Shown: positions 1-10,900 of the stretch, piece by piece
Numbering within the stretch: the first letter of the stretch is position 1
Layout of the letters: each line of letters starts with the position of its first letter
DNA from: an uncultured Saprospiraceae bacterium
GTDB taxonomy: Bacteria > Bacteroidota > Bacteroidia > Chitinophagales > Saprospiraceae
Direction of reading: 5' to 3'
Length of the DNA stretch: 36,513 nucleotides
Assembly (NCBI GenBank): GCA_937967615.1
Contig: CALCMJ010000140.1
Span: 1 to 36,513, forward strand
Position numbers and translations under genes: made by a program
The notes under the pieces: model-generated
Told to the model about the DNA's origin: nothing
Database searches by the model: none
The model's input: only the letters and a program-made list of their open reading frames with translations

Positions 1-423
1 GGTCTTGATATTCAACTCACAGGTAATATTCAGCAAGGATATATCTTGATGATAGACGGAAAAACTTACGATGTGGATCAGGTAGATTTGGATCTAAATG
101 CTAAGCACTTATCATGTAAAATAGATGGAAAGTTGTACACAGTTGACATCCAAACTCCATTTGATCAAATGATTGATGGAATGGGCTTCGCAGATATGTC
201 AACGGCAGAAGTCAATGAAGTTAAGGCTCCTATGCCAGGACTGGTATTTGATATCTTAGTAGAAAAAGGTCAAGACGTAGAAAAGGATGAACCTCTCATG
301 ATTTTGGAAGCAATGAAGATGGAGAATATTATAAAGTCTCCTAAGGAAGGAAAGATAAAATCGATTCATGTAATTAAAACTGCAAGCGTAGAAAAGAATG
401 CAGTGCTGATAGAATTTGAATAA
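1..423 (+). CDS. Biotin carboxyl carrier protein of acyl-CoA carboxylase, 5'-truncated
   Basis: Carries the biotin that shuttles CO2 between the carboxylase and carboxyltransferase subunits encoded just downstream. The C-terminal 75 codons form a biotinyl domain with the classic E-A-M-K-M motif; the biotinylated lysine is codon 316-318. A P-M-P-G segment precedes it, as is usual. The frame is open from base 1, so the first ATG/TTG near base 46-49 is probably not the true start: the window cuts the gene, and the residues before it (G-L-D-I-Q-L-T-G) read as coding. At least 140 residues are present, close to the usual 150-170 for stand-alone carriers of this type. Its stop codon overlaps the next start by one base (TAATG), which implies translational coupling. 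The assignment to the acyl-CoA carboxylase rests on the motif and the operon. Confidence 0.93.
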   Translation, partial: GLDIQLTGNIQQGYILMIDGKTYDVDQVDLDLNAKHLSCKIDGKLYTVDIQTPFDQMIDGMGFADMSTAEVNEVKAPMPGLVFDILVEKGQDVEKDEPLMILEAMKMENIIKSPKEGKIKSIHVIKTASVEKNAVLIEFE

Positions 424-1904
424 TGAAAAAAGTACTTATCGCAAATAGAGGAGAGATAGCTTTACGGATAATGCGAAGCTTGAAAAAGATGGGCGTTGAA
501 AGTGTTGCTGTGTATTCAGAAGCAGATCAGAATAGTCCTTTTGTTTCTTATGCTGATCATGCATTTTTAATTGGTCCACCGCCTTCATCAGAATCCTATC
601 TTAATGGCGATAAGATAATTCAGATCGCAAAAGAAAATAACTGTGATGGTATTCACCCCGGGTATGGTTTTTTAAGCGAAAATGCAGTATTCGCAGAAAA
701 TGTTACGAAAGCTGGAATAAAATTTATTGGACCCAGCCCACATTCTATACGGATAATGGGATCTAAATTAGACGCTAAAGAAGCCGTAAAAAATTATAAC
801 ATTCCCATGGTACCCGGCACAGAACAGGCAATAACGGATATCCCTGAAGCAAAAAAGATTGCTGCTACAATTACTTATCCTATTCTCATTAAAGCTTCCG
901 CTGGTGGAGGAGGAAAAGGAATGAGGATCGTAGAGTCAGAGGATGAATTTGTTTCACAAATGGAAAGAGCTATTAGTGAGGCTGAATCTGCCTTTGGTGA
1001 TGGTTCTGTCTTTATTGAGAAGTATGTAAGTTCACCTAGACATATTGAGATACAGGTCTTATGCGATGCACATGGAAACGCCATCCATTTATTTGAAAGA
1101 GAATGTAGTGTGCAGAGAAGACACCAAAAAGTAGTGGAAGAAGCGCCCTCAACAGTTATGGATGCAACATTGAGAGAAAAAATGGGAGATGCTGCAATTA
1201 AGGTTGCAAAATCTTGTAATTATGAAGGAGTGGGAACAGTAGAGTTTTTATTGGATGAAAACAAAAACTTTTACTTCCTTGAAATGAATACACGTTTGCA
1301 AGTTGAACACCCAGTAACGGAAATGATAAGTGGAGTAGATCTAGTTGAACAGCAAATTAAAGTCGCAAGAGGAGAAAAACTTACAATCGCACAATCAGAT
1401 TTAAAAATCAATGGCCATGCTTTAGAACTCAGAGTATATGCTGAAGATCCAGAAAATAATTTCTTACCCAGTATAGGAGAAATGCTCATCTATGAAACAC
1501 CAAAAGGGGATGGTGTCCGAGTTGACGATAGTTTTACACAAGGAATGCAAATTCCTATTTACTATGATCCTATGATTGCAAAACTAATCGTACACGCACC
1601 TACGAGAGAATTAGCTATTCAGAAAATGAGAAAGGCTATTCGTTCCTACAATATAGTAGGTATTAAAACGACCCTAGGATTTGGAGATTTTGTCATGAAC
1701 TCAGAAGCATTTATAACTGGAGACTACGATACGCATTTTGTTAAAAAATATTTTACTAAAGAAGAAATTGAGAAGAAGGAAACAGAAGAAGGAAGGGTAG
1801 CAGCGGCCTTCACTAAAATTTTATGGGAAAGAGAAACTGCAAAACTCAGAGTCCCTAACTCAAAACATTCACACTGGTCAAATCAAAATAGACATTCGTC
1901 ATGA
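423..1904 (+). CDS. accC: Acyl-CoA carboxylase, biotin carboxylase subunit
   Basis: ATP-dependent carboxylation of biotin on the carrier protein, with bicarbonate as the carbon source. The 493 residues show the expected order: an N-terminal pre-ATP-grasp domain starting K-K-V-L-I-A-N-R-G-E-I-A, the glycine-rich ATP loop (GGGGKGM from residue 161), and the biotin carboxylase signature E-M-N-T-R-L-Q-V-E-H-P-V-T-E at about 287-300, followed by the C-terminal biotin carboxylase domain. Length is normal for a stand-alone subunit; the final 20 residues are a polar tail of no obvious function. The start overlaps the carrier stop by one base and the stop overlaps the carboxyltransferase start by four (ATGA), so the three proteins are probably made in a fixed ratio. 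The gene symbol is by similarity; accC and pccA types are not separable by eye. Confidence 0.95.
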   Translation: MKKVLIANRGEIALRIMRSLKKMGVESVAVYSEADQNSPFVSYADHAFLIGPPPSSESYLNGDKIIQIAKENNCDGIHPGYGFLSENAVFAENVTKAGIKFIGPSPHSIRIMGSKLDAKEAVKNYNIPMVPGTEQAITDIPEAKKIAATITYPILIKASAGGGGKGMRIVESEDEFVSQMERAISEAESAFGDGSVFIEKYVSSPRHIEIQVLCDAHGNAIHLFERECSVQRRHQKVVEEAPSTVMDATLREKMGDAAIKVAKSCNYEGVGTVEFLLDENKNFYFLEMNTRLQVEHPVTEMISGVDLVEQQIKVARGEKLTIAQSDLKINGHALELRVYAEDPENNFLPSIGEMLIYETPKGDGVRVDDSFTQGMQIPIYYDPMIAKLIVHAPTRELAIQKMRKAIRSYNIVGIKTTLGFGDFVMNSEAFITGDYDTHFVKKYFTKEEIEKKETEEGRVAAAFTKILWERETAKLRVPNSKHSHWSNQNRHSS

Positions 1905-3442
1905 AAGAAAAACTTGAAGACCTAAATAAGAAAATAGAACTCGCTAAACTTGGTGGTGGGCAGGAAAGAATAGACAAACAACATGCTAAGGGTAAGTTGA
2001 CAGCAAGAGAACGTGTACATTATCTCTTGGATGAAGCTTCGTTTGAAGAGATTGGAATGCTAGTAACACATCGAACAAAAGATTTCGGTATGGATAAGCA
2101 AGTCTTTTATGGAGATGGCGTAGTAACAGGATATGGCACTGTGGATGGTAGGTTAATCTATGTATTTGCGCAGGACTTTACTGTCTTTGGAGGAAGCCTT
2201 TCAGAAACACACGCAGAAAAAATATGTAAAGTAATGGACCTTGCTATGCAGAACGGAGCTCCACTCATAGGGCTCAATGATAGCGGAGGAGCACGTATCC
2301 AAGAAGGGGTAAGATCCTTAGGTGGGTATGCTGATATCTTTTACAAAAATGTAATGGCATCAGGAGTAATCCCTCAGATTTCTGCCATCATGGGCCCCTG
2401 TGCCGGAGGTGCAGTGTACTCTCCTGCAATTACGGATTTCACAATTATGGTGGAAGGAACGAGCTATATGTTCGTTACTGGACCCAATGTTGTAAAGACT
2501 GTGACAAATGAAGATGTAAGTTCTGAAGAACTAGGTGGAGCAAGTGCGCATTCTACAAAATCAGGTGTTACACACTTGACCGCAGCTAATGATACAGCCT
2601 GTATGGACAAGATAAAGAGGCTCCTGAGCTATATGCCACAGAATTGTGAAGAAAGAGTCCCACATTTAGATTATACCTTGGGGGATGAGATCAGAGAAGA
2701 ATTAAATAATATAGTACCAGAGTCCAGCAACCAACCATACGATATACGAGACATCGTTGATGGCATCGCAGATAAAGAAAGCTTTTTAGAAATACACAAA
2801 GACTACGCGGAAAATATTGTAGTTGGTTTTTGTAGGTTAGCTGGAAGATCAATTGGCGTTGTGGCTAATCAGCCCTTAAGTTTAGCAGGATGCTTAGATG
2901 TAAATAGTTCTAAGAAGGCTGCACGTTTTGTGCGCTTCTGCGATTGTTTTAATATTCCACTCCTTGTTCTTGTAGATGTCCCAGGATTTCTACCAGGAAC
3001 TGATCAGGAATGGAACGGCATCATCGTGAATGGAGCTAAATTACTTTATGCTTTAAGTGAAGCAACTGTACCTAGGATTTCTCTTATTACTAGAAAGGCA
3101 TATGGAGGTGCTTACGATGTAATGAACAGTAAGCACATAGGTGCGGATATGAATTTTGCATTTCCCTCAGCAGAAATTGCAGTCATGGGAGCAAAGGGAG
3201 CAAGTGAGATTATTTTCAGAAGAGATATAAAGGAGGCAGATGATCCAGTTGCAAAACTGAAAGAAAAAGAAGAGGAGTATGCACGCTTATTTGCAAATCC
3301 GTATAGTGCAACTGAAAGAGGATTTGTAGATGAAGTCATAGAACCAAAATATGCAAGAAGAAAATTAATCAAAGCGTTTGCAATGCTGGAGAATAAAGTA
3401 GCAAGTATACCAAAGAAAAAACATGGGAACATTCCCCTGTAG
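1901..3442 (+). CDS. pccB: Propionyl-CoA carboxylase-type carboxyltransferase subunit
   Basis: Transfers the carboxyl group from carboxybiotin to an acyl-CoA, probably propionyl-CoA giving methylmalonyl-CoA. The 513 residues cover both crotonase-fold halves. The N half has G-D-G-V-V-T-G and the oxyanion-type stretch G-P-C-A-G-G-A-V-Y-S; the C half has V-D-V-P-G-F-L-P-G-T and A-Y-G-G-A-Y-D-V-M. Length is typical of PccB/AccD5-type subunits, much longer than E. coli AccD alone. Asp406 in G-G-A-Y-D-V-M appears to match the acyl-chain-selecting residue described in actinobacterial carboxyltransferases, where Asp/Cys favours propionyl-CoA and Ile acetyl-CoA; that alignment is by eye. It is the last gene of the operon and converges on the ATPase gene with only nine bases between stops. 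A sodium-pump decarboxylase alpha subunit is less likely because a full biotin carboxylase is present. Confidence 0.92.
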   Translation: MKEKLEDLNKKIELAKLGGGQERIDKQHAKGKLTARERVHYLLDEASFEEIGMLVTHRTKDFGMDKQVFYGDGVVTGYGTVDGRLIYVFAQDFTVFGGSLSETHAEKICKVMDLAMQNGAPLIGLNDSGGARIQEGVRSLGGYADIFYKNVMASGVIPQISAIMGPCAGGAVYSPAITDFTIMVEGTSYMFVTGPNVVKTVTNEDVSSEELGGASAHSTKSGVTHLTAANDTACMDKIKRLLSYMPQNCEERVPHLDYTLGDEIREELNNIVPESSNQPYDIRDIVDGIADKESFLEIHKDYAENIVVGFCRLAGRSIGVVANQPLSLAGCLDVNSSKKAARFVRFCDCFNIPLLVLVDVPGFLPGTDQEWNGIIVNGAKLLYALSEATVPRISLITRKAYGGAYDVMNSKHIGADMNFAFPSAEIAVMGAKGASEIIFRRDIKEADDPVAKLKEKEEEYARLFANPYSATERGFVDEVIEPKYARRKLIKAFAMLENKVASIPKKKHGNIPL

Positions 3443-3451
3443 AGATTTAGA

Positions 3452-4609
3452 TTATTTTGCGAAATCTATCCAAGCCTGTATTGTGTGTTCCGTTCTCTTC
3501 TGGCTTTTCTGACCACCATAAACCAAAGTCTTGCATATCTGCGAACTGTCAGGCACTATCTTTTCAAAATAGTCCAAGCCTTTGAGCATTCTGGATTGGA
3601 TAGTAGTACTCGATTTAATTTCAAATATGTTCAATAAATTGTTTTCATGATAAAGGAGATCTATTTCATGGCCATGAGAATCTCTCCAAAAATAATATTC
3701 ACGCATCTGATCCAAATGCGCATTTTGTTTTTCAAGTTCCATGATAATGAAGTTTTCAAATATGTTTCCCCACAAGGGATGCTTTGGTCCTAGGTTTCCT
3801 TTTCTTATGTTTAACAAGTGACACAGCAAGCCCGTATCATAGAAATATATTTTAGGACTTTTAATTAATCGCTTATTGTAATTATTGAAGTGTGGCTTCA
3901 GGATATGAACAATGTAACTCGTTTCTAATATAGACAACCAATTTCTAGCGGTGTTATGACTAACACCAGTGTCCCTTGCTATATCATTGAAGTTGATTAG
4001 CTGCCCCGCTCGAGCGGCGCATAGTCTTATGAATGAACTAAATAGACGATCATTTTGAATATTAATGAGTTGACTCACATCCCTGTTTACATAGGTTTTA
4101 ATGTAATCTGCATAATATCTATCTGGGTCTATTTTTCTCTCATGGACCGCTGGGTAAAATCCTTTACTTATTACTTCTCCCAGATCTTTACCTAACCATT
4201 TTGCTTTTTTCATTTCTCTAAGATCAAATGGAAATAGTTTAAACACGGCAACCCTTCCCGCTAAGGTCTGTGTTATGCTCTCCATGAGATTAAAATTTTG
4301 AGAACCAGAGAGAATAAATTGGCCCATTATTTTTCTATCATCCACAATCGTTTGGAGGTAGGAGAACAATTTAGGTACACGTTGTACTTCATCAAAAATT
4401 ATATGCGCATCATATTCATTCAGAAATCCGCGTGGGTCCGTTTTAGCATATGTTCTTAAATCTGGGTCTTCAAGGTTTACATAGGTATATTTACTGAAAG
4501 CTGTTCGCAAGAACGTCGTTTTACCAGACTGACGTGGCCCCGTTAAGGCAATAATGGGATATTTGCCCAAATTCTCTCGAATTGATTCAACAATACTTCT
4601 ATTTTCCAT
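3452..4609 (-). CDS. AAA+ ATPase with C-terminal DUF4143 / PD-(D/E)XK-like domain
   Basis: A 385-residue P-loop ATPase of the widespread 'ATP-binding protein, DUF4143' group, whose cellular role is unknown. The Walker A motif G-P-R-Q-S-G-K-T-T lies at residues 24-32, Walker B I-I-F-D-E-V at about 70-75, and the sensor-like stretch F-I-L-S-G-S-Q-N follows near residue 120. A winged-helix-like linker (S-H-N-T-A-R-N-W-L) precedes the C-terminal domain, which carries E-I-D-L-L...F-E-I-K-S-S, the D...ExK pattern of PD-(D/E)XK nuclease folds. No partner gene lies beside it. Its 5' flank is the 22-bp repeat array, which begins 32 bases upstream of its ATG, so its promoter must lie within or against those repeats. 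Such genes are often multicopy in Bacteroidota genomes, and their scattered distribution suggests horizontal spread. Confidence 0.9.
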   Translation of the reverse strand: MENRSIVESIRENLGKYPIIALTGPRQSGKTTFLRTAFSKYTYVNLEDPDLRTYAKTDPRGFLNEYDAHIIFDEVQRVPKLFSYLQTIVDDRKIMGQFILSGSQNFNLMESITQTLAGRVAVFKLFPFDLREMKKAKWLGKDLGEVISKGFYPAVHERKIDPDRYYADYIKTYVNRDVSQLINIQNDRLFSSFIRLCAARAGQLINFNDIARDTGVSHNTARNWLSILETSYIVHILKPHFNNYNKRLIKSPKIYFYDTGLLCHLLNIRKGNLGPKHPLWGNIFENFIIMELEKQNAHLDQMREYYFWRDSHGHEIDLLYHENNLLNIFEIKSSTTIQSRMLKGLDYFEKIVPDSSQICKTLVYGGQKSQKRTEHTIQAWIDFAK

Positions 4610-4641
4610 AAAATACTGATTATCAGGGCAAATCTAGCAAT

Positions 4642-4861
4642 AATATGTACTTTACACAAGTAAAATATGCAGAATACACAAAAAAAATATGCAGATTACA
4701 CAGATTAAATATGCAATTCACACAAATAAAATATGCAGATTACACAAAATAAATATGCAGATTACACATAAAATATATGCAGAATACACAAACATAATAT
4801 GCAGAATACACAGATATAATATGCAGAATACACAAATAAAATATGCAAAACACACAGACTA
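4642..4861. repeat. Ten-unit, 22-bp tandem repeat array
   Basis: Ten consecutive units start at 4642, 4664, 4686, 4708, 4730, 4752, 4774, 4796, 4818 and 4840, each exactly 22 bp with no insertion or deletion. The core is AATATGCAGAWTACACA followed by five A/T-rich bases. The first (4642) and last (4840) units are the most diverged. The TATGCA and ACACA blocks vary least. Each unit looks like two related halves: in the 4686 unit, CAGATTA occurs twice, 9 bp apart. The array fills most of the gap between the divergent ATPase and alpha-2-macroglobulin genes. There is no CRISPR-like alternation of repeat and unique spacer and no long open frame. It could be a protein-binding array, a slipped-strand expansion, or the flanking repeat of a mobile module; the sequence does not decide between these. 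Confidence 0.95.
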
Positions 4862-4947
4862 ACTACAAACAAGCTGATAGAATTGTCTAAAAATACATTA
4901 GCTCACTTATGAATTAATAAAGCGATATTAACGTTATGTAATCGAGT

Positions 4948-4972
4948 TCTTTCTTTCGTCTAGAAAGAAAGA
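4948..4972 (+). promoter_or_regulatory. Perfect 10-bp inverted repeat just before the A2M start
   Basis: TCTTTCTTTC (4948-4957) and GAAAGAAAGA (4963-4972) form a perfect 10-bp stem around the loop GTCTA. The 3' arm ends nine bases before the ATG at 4982. There is no T-run after it, so it is not a normal terminator. In mRNA it would sit over the ribosome landing site of the alpha-2-macroglobulin gene; in DNA it could be an operator. The role is inferred from position only. Confidence 0.5.
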
Positions 4973-4981
4973 TATATACCT

Positions 4982-7900
4982 ATGCATATGAAGCTATTAA
5001 TAACAACAATTGCAATGAGTTTGGCCTTATTTAGTCTTATGAGTTTTGAGCAAAATCCCGTCTATGATTTTGAAAAAGCCTGGAAAGAAGTAGCAAAATT
5101 TGAAAAAGAAAAATTACCAAAGTCGGCCCGGGAAAAAGTAGAGGAGATTTATGAAATGGCTCTTAGGGAGAACAACCAATTGCAGATCACAAAATCTACT
5201 ATTTACAAAGCTAAATTTGAACTAGCACTCCATGAGGATGGGTTTGCAAGAGTAGTACGTCTATTGGAATCTGAAATAGAACGAACAAAAGCACCATCAA
5301 AACAAGTTTTACAGACAGTAACAGCAAGAGTATATCACAATTATTTGCTTTCTAATCTGCACAAGATTCAGCAAAGAACGACACTACAGTTAGATGATGA
5401 CAAAGAACCAGAGAATTGGTCAACAAATGTTTTTACACATAGAATACGTAGTCTTGTACATGCTTCAATTGAGAATCCAGAAAGCACGGACTATCCATTA
5501 GAAGAGTACAAAGAACTAGTGCAAAACTATAGCAATGAGGCAGTAGTGTTTAAACCAAGCCTGTATGACCTTTTAGTAGATGAAGCTATTGTGACAATAA
5601 ACGCAATAGGAAATATGGAAGTCCAGCCATCGTATGTATTTTCATTAAAAGAACCTGAAGCATTAGGAAATGTAGATGAGTTCAATACACTAAATTTTGA
5701 AACAAGAGATACGAATTCTTCTGTCTATCTAAACTTGAAACTCTTCCAGAAAATCCTTGGATGGAATAAAGCTAAAGGACGCAAGACAGCATTGTTTGAA
5801 ACAGATCTGCAAAGACTCACTTATGTCTACAGCCACATTATTCATGGAGATAAAGATAGTCTGTATCTCAAGCAGCTAAACCAAATGACACTGGATTATG
5901 AAGGGCAACCACAATACAGTATGCTATTGTACCATCTATCTCAGTACTATTATAACAAAGGCGCACAAATGAGAGGCCAGGGATATCATGAGTACTTCAT
6001 TAAATCAAAAGAATATGCTGATCAGATTATCCAAGATTTTCCGAAAACTGAAGGGGCAAGATCAGTAACACATATATATAACAACTTATACAAAAAAACA
6101 ACGCGTCTACATATAGAGAGAATTACCCCAATAGATGCACCTATACTTGCACAAGTTCACTACAAAAACGTAAATAAATTATTTCTTAAGCTCTTGCGTC
6201 TTAGCGATGAAGAAGTAAAGAATTTTGTAGATGATAATCAAAGGGAGGCGCGTAAAAAACTATTAAACTTAAAAAGCATTCGGGATTGGTCCGTAGACCT
6301 ACCACTTGATGGATCATATAGATTACAGACCGCAGAATTCGCAATGGAAGGTCTCCCAAATGGGAATTATGTTTTGATAAGTGCTAGTAATAATGATTTT
6401 GATGCAAAAGAATCAGCTGTGTATTTTGCATTCTTTCAATCCACAAATATTGGATACGCATTTAGCCCGTCAAATAGTGGTGCAGAAATAAGAGTAATGG
6501 ACAGAATTACCGGCGCGCCTTTGAAAGCTGCTAAACTCGATATATATGATTCGTTTTACAATAGGAATGAAAGAAGGAATGTGGTACAATTGGATAGAAG
6601 TGTCACGACCAATGATGAAGGAATAGCAAACTTGAAAGGAGGGAGAGATCACAGACAGCTATTACATATTACTCATGGGGAAGACTCAAATTTTTTCAAT
6701 CATCAAATTTATACCCATTGGAATAATAATTCTAGAGCAAGAACAGAAGATATCGTGTTCACGGATCGGTCTATTTATAGACCTGGGCAAACACTACACT
6801 ACAAAGTTCTTTCTTTAGATAGAGATGCAAGGTCAATTCCTAAGATTAGCCCAAATAGAAATCTTGAAATAACTTTAAAAGATGCTAACTACCAAGAAGT
6901 ATCAAAACAGAAATTAACTACAAATGCTTTTGGAGCTTGCGCTGGCACATTTGTGCTGCCAGAAGGAGTGCTAAAAGGAAATATGAAACTTTCAGTGAAT
7001 GGGAGACAGGTGCATAGTTTTAGAGTTGAGGAATACAAGAGACCAAAGTTTTATGTAGAAATTGATACCCTTAGTACAGTGTATCAATTAAATGATGATG
7101 TAAAAATTAATGCAATAGCAAAAACATTTGCTGGTACTAACTTAGATGGAGCTCAGGTCTTTTATAGAGTATACAGACAAGCACATTTCCCTTACTATTA
7201 TTGGCGAAGACCCATCTCAGGCCAAAGTGAAATGGAAATAATAAACGGTAACCTAGAAACGGACGCTGATGGCAAAGTGCAGATTGAATTTAAAGCAATT
7301 CCAGATGCATCTATCTCATCAGAAAACAAACCAGTATATCATTACAGGGTAGTTGTTGATATAACTGATATCAACGGAGAAACACAGTCCAAAAGCAAAA
7401 CTGTTATAATAGGAACATTGAGCAGACAGATTCACCTAGATATTTCTCAAGAGATAGAACGCAGAGATAAAAAATCTCTCTCTATTGCAGTTAAAGATCA
7501 TAACGGTGCATTACAAGCATCCAAAGGAAACCTCACATTATATAAACAAGAAGACGACCCTAGATTCTATAAGCAAAGGTATTGGAGTTTTCCAGATACT
7601 GTCTTATTGTCAAAAAGAGAATTCGAATCCCAATTTCCTGACTACAGATTTACAGAAAAAAAGAATGCTTACAATTGGGAAAAATTAAATGAGATTGGAA
7701 AAATAAGTTTTGATACTGCAAAAGATAAAGTAATTGAGCTTGATCAGATTAAAGAATCTGGAAGTTATATAGTTAAAGCTACAGTAATAGATAAAAATGG
7801 GGAAGAAATAGAAAAAGTAGCGACATTTAATATTTACGATGAAAAAAATGATAGATACCCAAGAAGCAAAATTATTTACTCAAAAGAATCTAAAAAGGAA

Positions 7901-10900
7901 CTACAACCTGGAGAGAAGTATTCTTTAAAATTAGCAACATCTGAAGATGTTTTGAATGTTTTTTATAAAATTGAAAAGAGAAATACGAAAGTAGATTCAA
8001 AATGGATTAAGCTTGATAAATCATCAGAAATTACTTGCTCGGTGGAAGACGAGGATAGAGGAGGCTTTTTAATTCATTATGCTTTTATAAAGAACAACAG
8101 ATACTATTCGCAGAACCAAAAAGTAAATGTTCCTTGGAAAAATAAAGACTTGGAAATAAGCTTCACAAGCATTCGTAATAAAGTGCTGCCAGGTGCAGAA
8201 GAGGAAATTCAAATTAAAATTAAAGGAGATAAAAAGGATAAAGTTGCTGCAGAACTTTTAGCAGGGATGTATGACGCCTCATTAGATCAATTTGTAAGTC
8301 ATAGTTGGGAGAAAAGATTGTATCCTGAATATTATAGTAGAATGAATGAAAATGCAGTGTTTTTCCATCAAGCACAGAACCAGCAGTTTTATTTTAGAAA
8401 TAGGAACTACAATAAATTTGAATATAAGGGAAAAAATAGGGTCCTGCCAAATCTCAATTATTTTGAACTGATACAGTTTACGATTAGAGGCTTAGGACAG
8501 CAATGGTTTAATTCTGAAGTTCAAGAAGGGAGTGCTATGATGGGCGAAAGGAGAATGGAAAAGTCTGCCGCAGCACCCATGATGGATCAGAGTTTACCCA
8601 CAAAGGATATAGGCGCAATCGCCGCAACTTCTGCTGGAATTTCTAATGATAGTGATGATAATATTAGCATCAGAGGTTCAAGAGCTGGGGCAACAGATTA
8701 CTACATAGATGGTGTAAGAGTGGGAGACGGAGGTGGCGGTTCAGTTGTAAAAGAACTAAAAGACATTCCTGTTAGATCTAATTTGAATGAAACAGTTTTC
8801 TTTTTCCCAGAACTCAAAACAGACGAGCAAGGCAATGTCATTTTTTCTTATAAGATGAATGAGGCTTTAACGAGTTGGAATTTGTTTGCCTTTGCGCACG
8901 ATAAAGATTTAAGATATGGATTTGCTAAACAAGAAATTGTCACGCAAAAAGACATTATGGTCTTTCCAAATCCACCAAGATTTTTTAGAGATAATGACAA
9001 AATTACATTTAGCGCCAAAGTTTCAAACATAAGTGACAAAGACCTGAGTGTGGATGTCCAACTTGATCTTTTTGATGCAGTTTCCATGGAGAAAGTGGAT
9101 TCAAAATTAGCATTACAAAATAAAACCCAGACGATTCAAATTTCTAAAGGAGGTTCTGGAGTGGTTAAGTGGAATCTCAATATACCAAATAGAGAACTTG
9201 ATGCCTTAAATTATAAAGTCATTGCTCAAGCAGGAAAGCACACAGATGGTGAGGAAAACACGATTCCTATTCTTACAGATAGAGTTCTAGTAACAGAAAC
9301 TCTCCCGTTTACAGTCAATCCCAATAGTACTAAGAAAGTACGTTTTGAGAAAATGGCGAATAGTAATTCTACTACTCTAGTACACGAAAATTTTGCTTTG
9401 GAGTACACCTCAAATCCTGCATGGTATGCAGTACAGGCTTTGCCGTACCTGATGAAGTACCCTTATAAATGTACTGAACAAGTGATGAATAGATATTATG
9501 CGAATACACTTGCAAGTCATATATCAAATGCACATCCTAGAATAAAATCAGTGTTTGACCAATGGAAAAGAGAAGATAGTGATGCATTAATAAGCAACCT
9601 AGAGAAAAATCAAGAGCTTAAGTCAGCATTGCTTAAAGAAACACCTTGGGTCTTAGCTGCAAAATCTGAAACTGAACAGAAAAAAAATATTGCACTTTTA
9701 TTTGACCTGAATAAAATGGCTAGTGAAAAAAAGAAAGCAATTCAAACGATAAGGGATAGACAACTTTATAATGGTGGCTTCCCTTGGTTCACTGGAGGAA
9801 GAGCAGACAGATATATAACTCAAAATGTTCTGGAAACAATAGGGCATTTGGTGAAATTGAATGTTGTTGCTTTGGATGAAGATCCAAACCTATTGCAGAT
9901 TGTAAATCAAGGAATCAGTTACATTGACAAAGAATTGGAAAAAGAATATCAGCGTATTTCAAATCTCAGTTCTAGTGCAGATAATCTTAGTTACCTAGCT
10001 GCACACTATCTGTATGTCAGAAGTTTCTTTAAGGACATAGAACATCAAGGTGGGACTAAAACGTCTTTTGACTACTATCTGAATCAAGCTAAGCGCAATG
10101 CAATCAATAGAGGTATCTATCATACTGCTATGTTGACACTTGCTCTGCATAGATTCGGTGATACAGACAAAGCAAATGAACTTAAAAAGTCACTATTGGA
10201 GCGTGCGTTTGAGCATGAAGAGTTAGGCTTGTATTGGAATGAAGGGAATGGATATAACTGGTACGAGTTGCCTATTGAGCGTCATTCTCTTTTGCTAGAA
10301 ACCATGTCGGAATTAGGAGAGCCAACTGAGAAAATAGACAAAATGAAGTTGTGGTTACTAAGAAGTAAGCACACAAATAACTGGAAAACGACGAAGGCTA
10401 CTTCTTCTGCTATATACGCATTGCTTATTGAAAATGAAAAAAAGGGAATGAGTTCATGGATAACTGAAGACGATGCAACTGAATTTTCAATTTCTGGAAA
10501 AGCATTGAATTTTGACAAAGAAGAGACAGGAACGGCATATGTGAAAAAGTCTTGGAGTAAGACTGAAATTACTCCCGAGTTAACTGAGTTAGAAGTAAAG
10601 AATAATAATGACCATGTGGGATGGGGTAGTATGTACTGGCAGTATTTTGAAGAAATGGATAAGGTGGAATCGTTTGAAGAAACACCATTGAAATTAAAGA
10701 AGCAATTGTATAAAGTGGTCTATGGAGATAAAGGGGAAGAACTTATAGCTCTTGATGGAGGGTTGAAGATTGGAGATAAGATTGTTGTAAGAATAGAGCT
10801 TGTAGTTGATAGGACTATGGAGTACGTGCATATGAAGGACATGAGAGCTAGTGGGTTAGAACCAATCAATGTGTTGAGTTCTTATAAATGGGGTCATGGC

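Noticed and set aside
4642-4861. CRISPR array
   Set aside because: Units are directly adjacent with no unique spacers between constant repeats, and no cas genes are present.
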